From positions 992,001-1,056,000 of the forward strand of contig NZ_JAKLUA010000001.1 of NCBI RefSeq assembly GCF_022012435.1: DNA of 64,000 bases. The letters run 5' to 3'. This DNA comes from Bradyrhizobium zhengyangense (GTDB lineage Bacteria; Pseudomonadota; Alphaproteobacteria; Rhizobiales; Xanthobacteraceae). The position numbers and the translations under genes were made by a program. Shown piece after piece: positions 62,568 through 64,000 of the stretch. The notes beneath the pieces are model-generated. The model saw nothing but the letters and a program-made list of their open reading frames with translations. It searched no databases and was not told the DNA's origin. Every line of letters begins with the position of its first letter. The stretch's first letter is position 1.

Positions 62568-64000
62568 CTACTCCCACTCAATCGTCCCCGGCGGCTTGCT
62601 GGTCACGTCGTACACCACCCTGTTCACGCCCTTCACCTCGTTGATGATGCGCGTGGCGGTCTCGCCCAGGAACTTCATGTCGAACTGGTAGAAGTCCGCG
62701 GTCATGCCGTCGGTGGAGGTGACGGCGCGCAGGCCGACCACATAATCATAGGTGCGACCGTCGCCCATGACGCCGACGGTCTTGACGGGGAGCAGCACGG
62801 CGAAGGCCTGCCAGATGTCGTCGTAGAGGCCGTGCTTGCGGATCTGGTCGATGTAGACGGCATCGGCCTTGCGCAGGATGTCGAGCTTGTCTCTCGTGAT
62901 GTCGCCGGGGCAGCGGATGGCGAGACCCGGGCCCGGGAACGGGTGGCGGCCGACGAAGATTTCGGGAAGGCCGAGCTCGCGCCCGAGCTTGCGCACCTCG
63001 TCCTTGAACAGCTCGCGCAGGGGCTCGACGAGCTTCATGTTCATGCGCTCGGGGAGACCGCCGACATTGTGGTGCGACTTGATGGTGACTGAAGGTCCGC
63101 CGGTGAAGGAGACGCTCTCGATCACGTCAGGGTAGAGCGTGCCTTGCGCCAGGAAGTCGGCGCCGCCGATCTTCTTGGCCTCCTGCTCGAACACCTCGAT
63201 GAAGAGGCGGCCGATGGTCTTGCGCTTGGTTTCCGGATCGGTGACGCCTTCGAGCTCGCCGAGGAATTGCTTGGACGCATCCACGTGCACGAGCGGGATG
63301 TTGTAGTGGTGGCGGAACAGGTCGACGACGGTCTTGGCCTCGTCGAGACGCAGCAAGCCATGATCGACGAACACGCAGGTGAGCTGATCGCCGATGGCCT
63401 CGTGGATCAGCACGGCGGCAACGGCGGAATCGACGCCGCCGGAAAGGCCGCAGATCACCTTGCCCTTGCCGACCTGCTGGCGGATCTTTGCGATCTCCTC
63501 CTCGCGGAAGGCACGCATGGTCCAGTCGCCGGTGAGGCCGGCGATCTTGCGCACGAAGTTGCGGATCAGTTTTGCGCCGTCTGGCGTGTGCACCACTTCG
63601 GGGTGGAACATCAGGCCGTAATATTTGCGCTTCTCGTCCTGGATGATCGCGAAGGGCGCGTTCGGCGAGGTGCCGGCGACGGAGAAGCCCGGCGGCATCC
63701 TGGTGATGCGGTCGCCATGGCTCATCCAGACCTGGTTCTTGCTGCCTGACGACCAGACATCCTCGAACAGCTTGCTGTCGGCCTTGACCTCGACGTCGGC
63801 GCGGCCGAATTCGCGGTGATGGCCGCCCTCGACCTCACCGCCGAGCTGGGCGGCCATGGTCATCTGGCCGTAGCAGATGCCCATTACGGGCACGCCGGAG
63901 GCGAAGATCAGCTGCGGCGCGCGGGGCGAGCCGGCCTCATGCACCGACTCAGGCCCGCCGGAGAGAATCACCGCTTTCGGCTTCATCTCCTTGAAGGCTT
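62568..64000 (-). CDS. guaA: GMP synthase (glutamine-hydrolysing), 5' end outside the window
   Basis: The frame runs off the right edge (…[10 protein letters not shown]), so the N-terminus is missing. Present are the class I amidotransferase nucleophile [17 protein letters not shown], the ATP pyrophosphatase P-loop [24 protein letters not shown] and the dimerisation domain ending [16 protein letters not shown]. It converts XMP to GMP with glutamine and ATP. It lies 53 bp downstream of the HNH gene on the same strand but is unlikely to be linked to it. Confidence 0.97.
   Translation of the reverse strand, partial: AFKEMKPKAVILSGGPESVHEAGSPRAPQLIFASGVPVMGICYGQMTMAAQLGGEVEGGHHREFGRADVEVKADSKLFEDVWSSGSKNQVWMSHGDRITRMPPGFSVAGTSPNAPFAIIQDEKRKYYGLMFHPEVVHTPDGAKLIRNFVRKIAGLTGDWTMRAFREEEIAKIRQQVGKGKVICGLSGGVDSAVAAVLIHEAIGDQLTCVFVDHGLLRLDEAKTVVDLFRHHYNIPLVHVDASKQFLGELEGVTDPETKRKTIGRLFIEVFEQEAKKIGGADFLAQGTLYPDVIESVSFTGGPSVTIKSHHNVGGLPERMNMKLVEPLRELFKDEVRKLGRELGLPEIFVGRHPFPGPGLAIRCPGDITRDKLDILRKADAVYIDQIRKHGLYDDIWQAFAVLLPVKTVGVMGDGRTYDYVVGLRAVTSTDGMTADFYQFDMKFLGETATRIINEVKGVNRVVYDVTSKPPGTIEWE

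Overview
The window is GC-rich, gene-dense alphaproteobacterial chromosome, most likely from Bradyrhizobium or a close relative (Nitrobacteraceae). This is an inference from gene content: the radA-cvpA-purF order, several branched-chain amino-acid type (Liv) transport genes, many TetR/PadR/MarR/ArsR/LysR/AraC regulators, and dispersed palindromes of the GCATGATC...GATCATGC kind. No insertion sequence, phage, CRISPR array or canonical (unpermuted) tRNA/rRNA gene was found. Both window ends cut a gene: a TauE/SafE permease at the left and guaA at the right.

Layout. 1-8 kb: TauE/SafE end, a periplasmic binding protein overlapping a GGDEF/EAL protein, then radA, cvpA, purF and a tiny membrane protein. 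8-17 kb: an SDR, an orphan Liv-type binding protein, then on the minus strand a YfgM-like protein, a lipoprotein in the usual BamB position, der and a Tet-type MFS pump, followed by an acyl-CoA synthetase and NnrU. 17-27 kb: prfC, a guanidine-II riboswitch with sugE, a Pit phosphate transporter with its DUF47 partner, and a complete livGFKHM operon. 27-31.4 kb: ArsC-like protein, csaA, TetR-TauE/SafE, GST, DUF429.

31.5-35.4 kb is the most unusual part. About 1.2 kb without protein genes carries a tandem array of at least four (probably five) structured RNAs, followed directly by a Ro60/Rsr (TROVE-vWA) gene and an RtcB RNA ligase gene. The four clear units share a 5' strand (GGTG...GAAGA..C..GTTACTTC) and a 3' strand (RTC-GCCCG-TTCC) that pair into a long bulged helix, as in Y RNAs. 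The outer helix arms differ between units but keep pairing. Unit 2 has a T arm, a closed acceptor-like hairpin and a D-like arm. Unit 3 encloses a complete, circularly permuted tRNA cloverleaf with an Ile(GAU)-type anticodon loop. I read this as a Ro60-Y RNA-RtcB RNA-repair or surveillance module with a diversified set of tRNA-mimicking Y RNAs.

35-45 kb: a sigma factor operon with DUF2892 and a CMD/AhpD-like protein, serine hydrolase, GNAT, Lin0512, ClC channel, acetolactate synthase, a broken methyltransferase gene beside a PadR regulator, a second CMD protein and a YjbR protein. 45-52.4 kb: a tightly overlapped five-gene operon (SWIM zinc finger, DUF5691-type, MoxR AAA ATPase, DUF5682-type, vWA), a chaperone-like or conflict system of unknown target. 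52.5-64 kb: MarR-GNAT fusion with a perfect operator palindrome over its start codon, MFS transporter, a peptide-deformylase-like protein lacking two metal ligands, GFA, ArsR-SRPBCC pair, a Tat-exported hydrolase, LysR, AraC, VOC, a frameshifted small gene, an HNH endonuclease and guaA.
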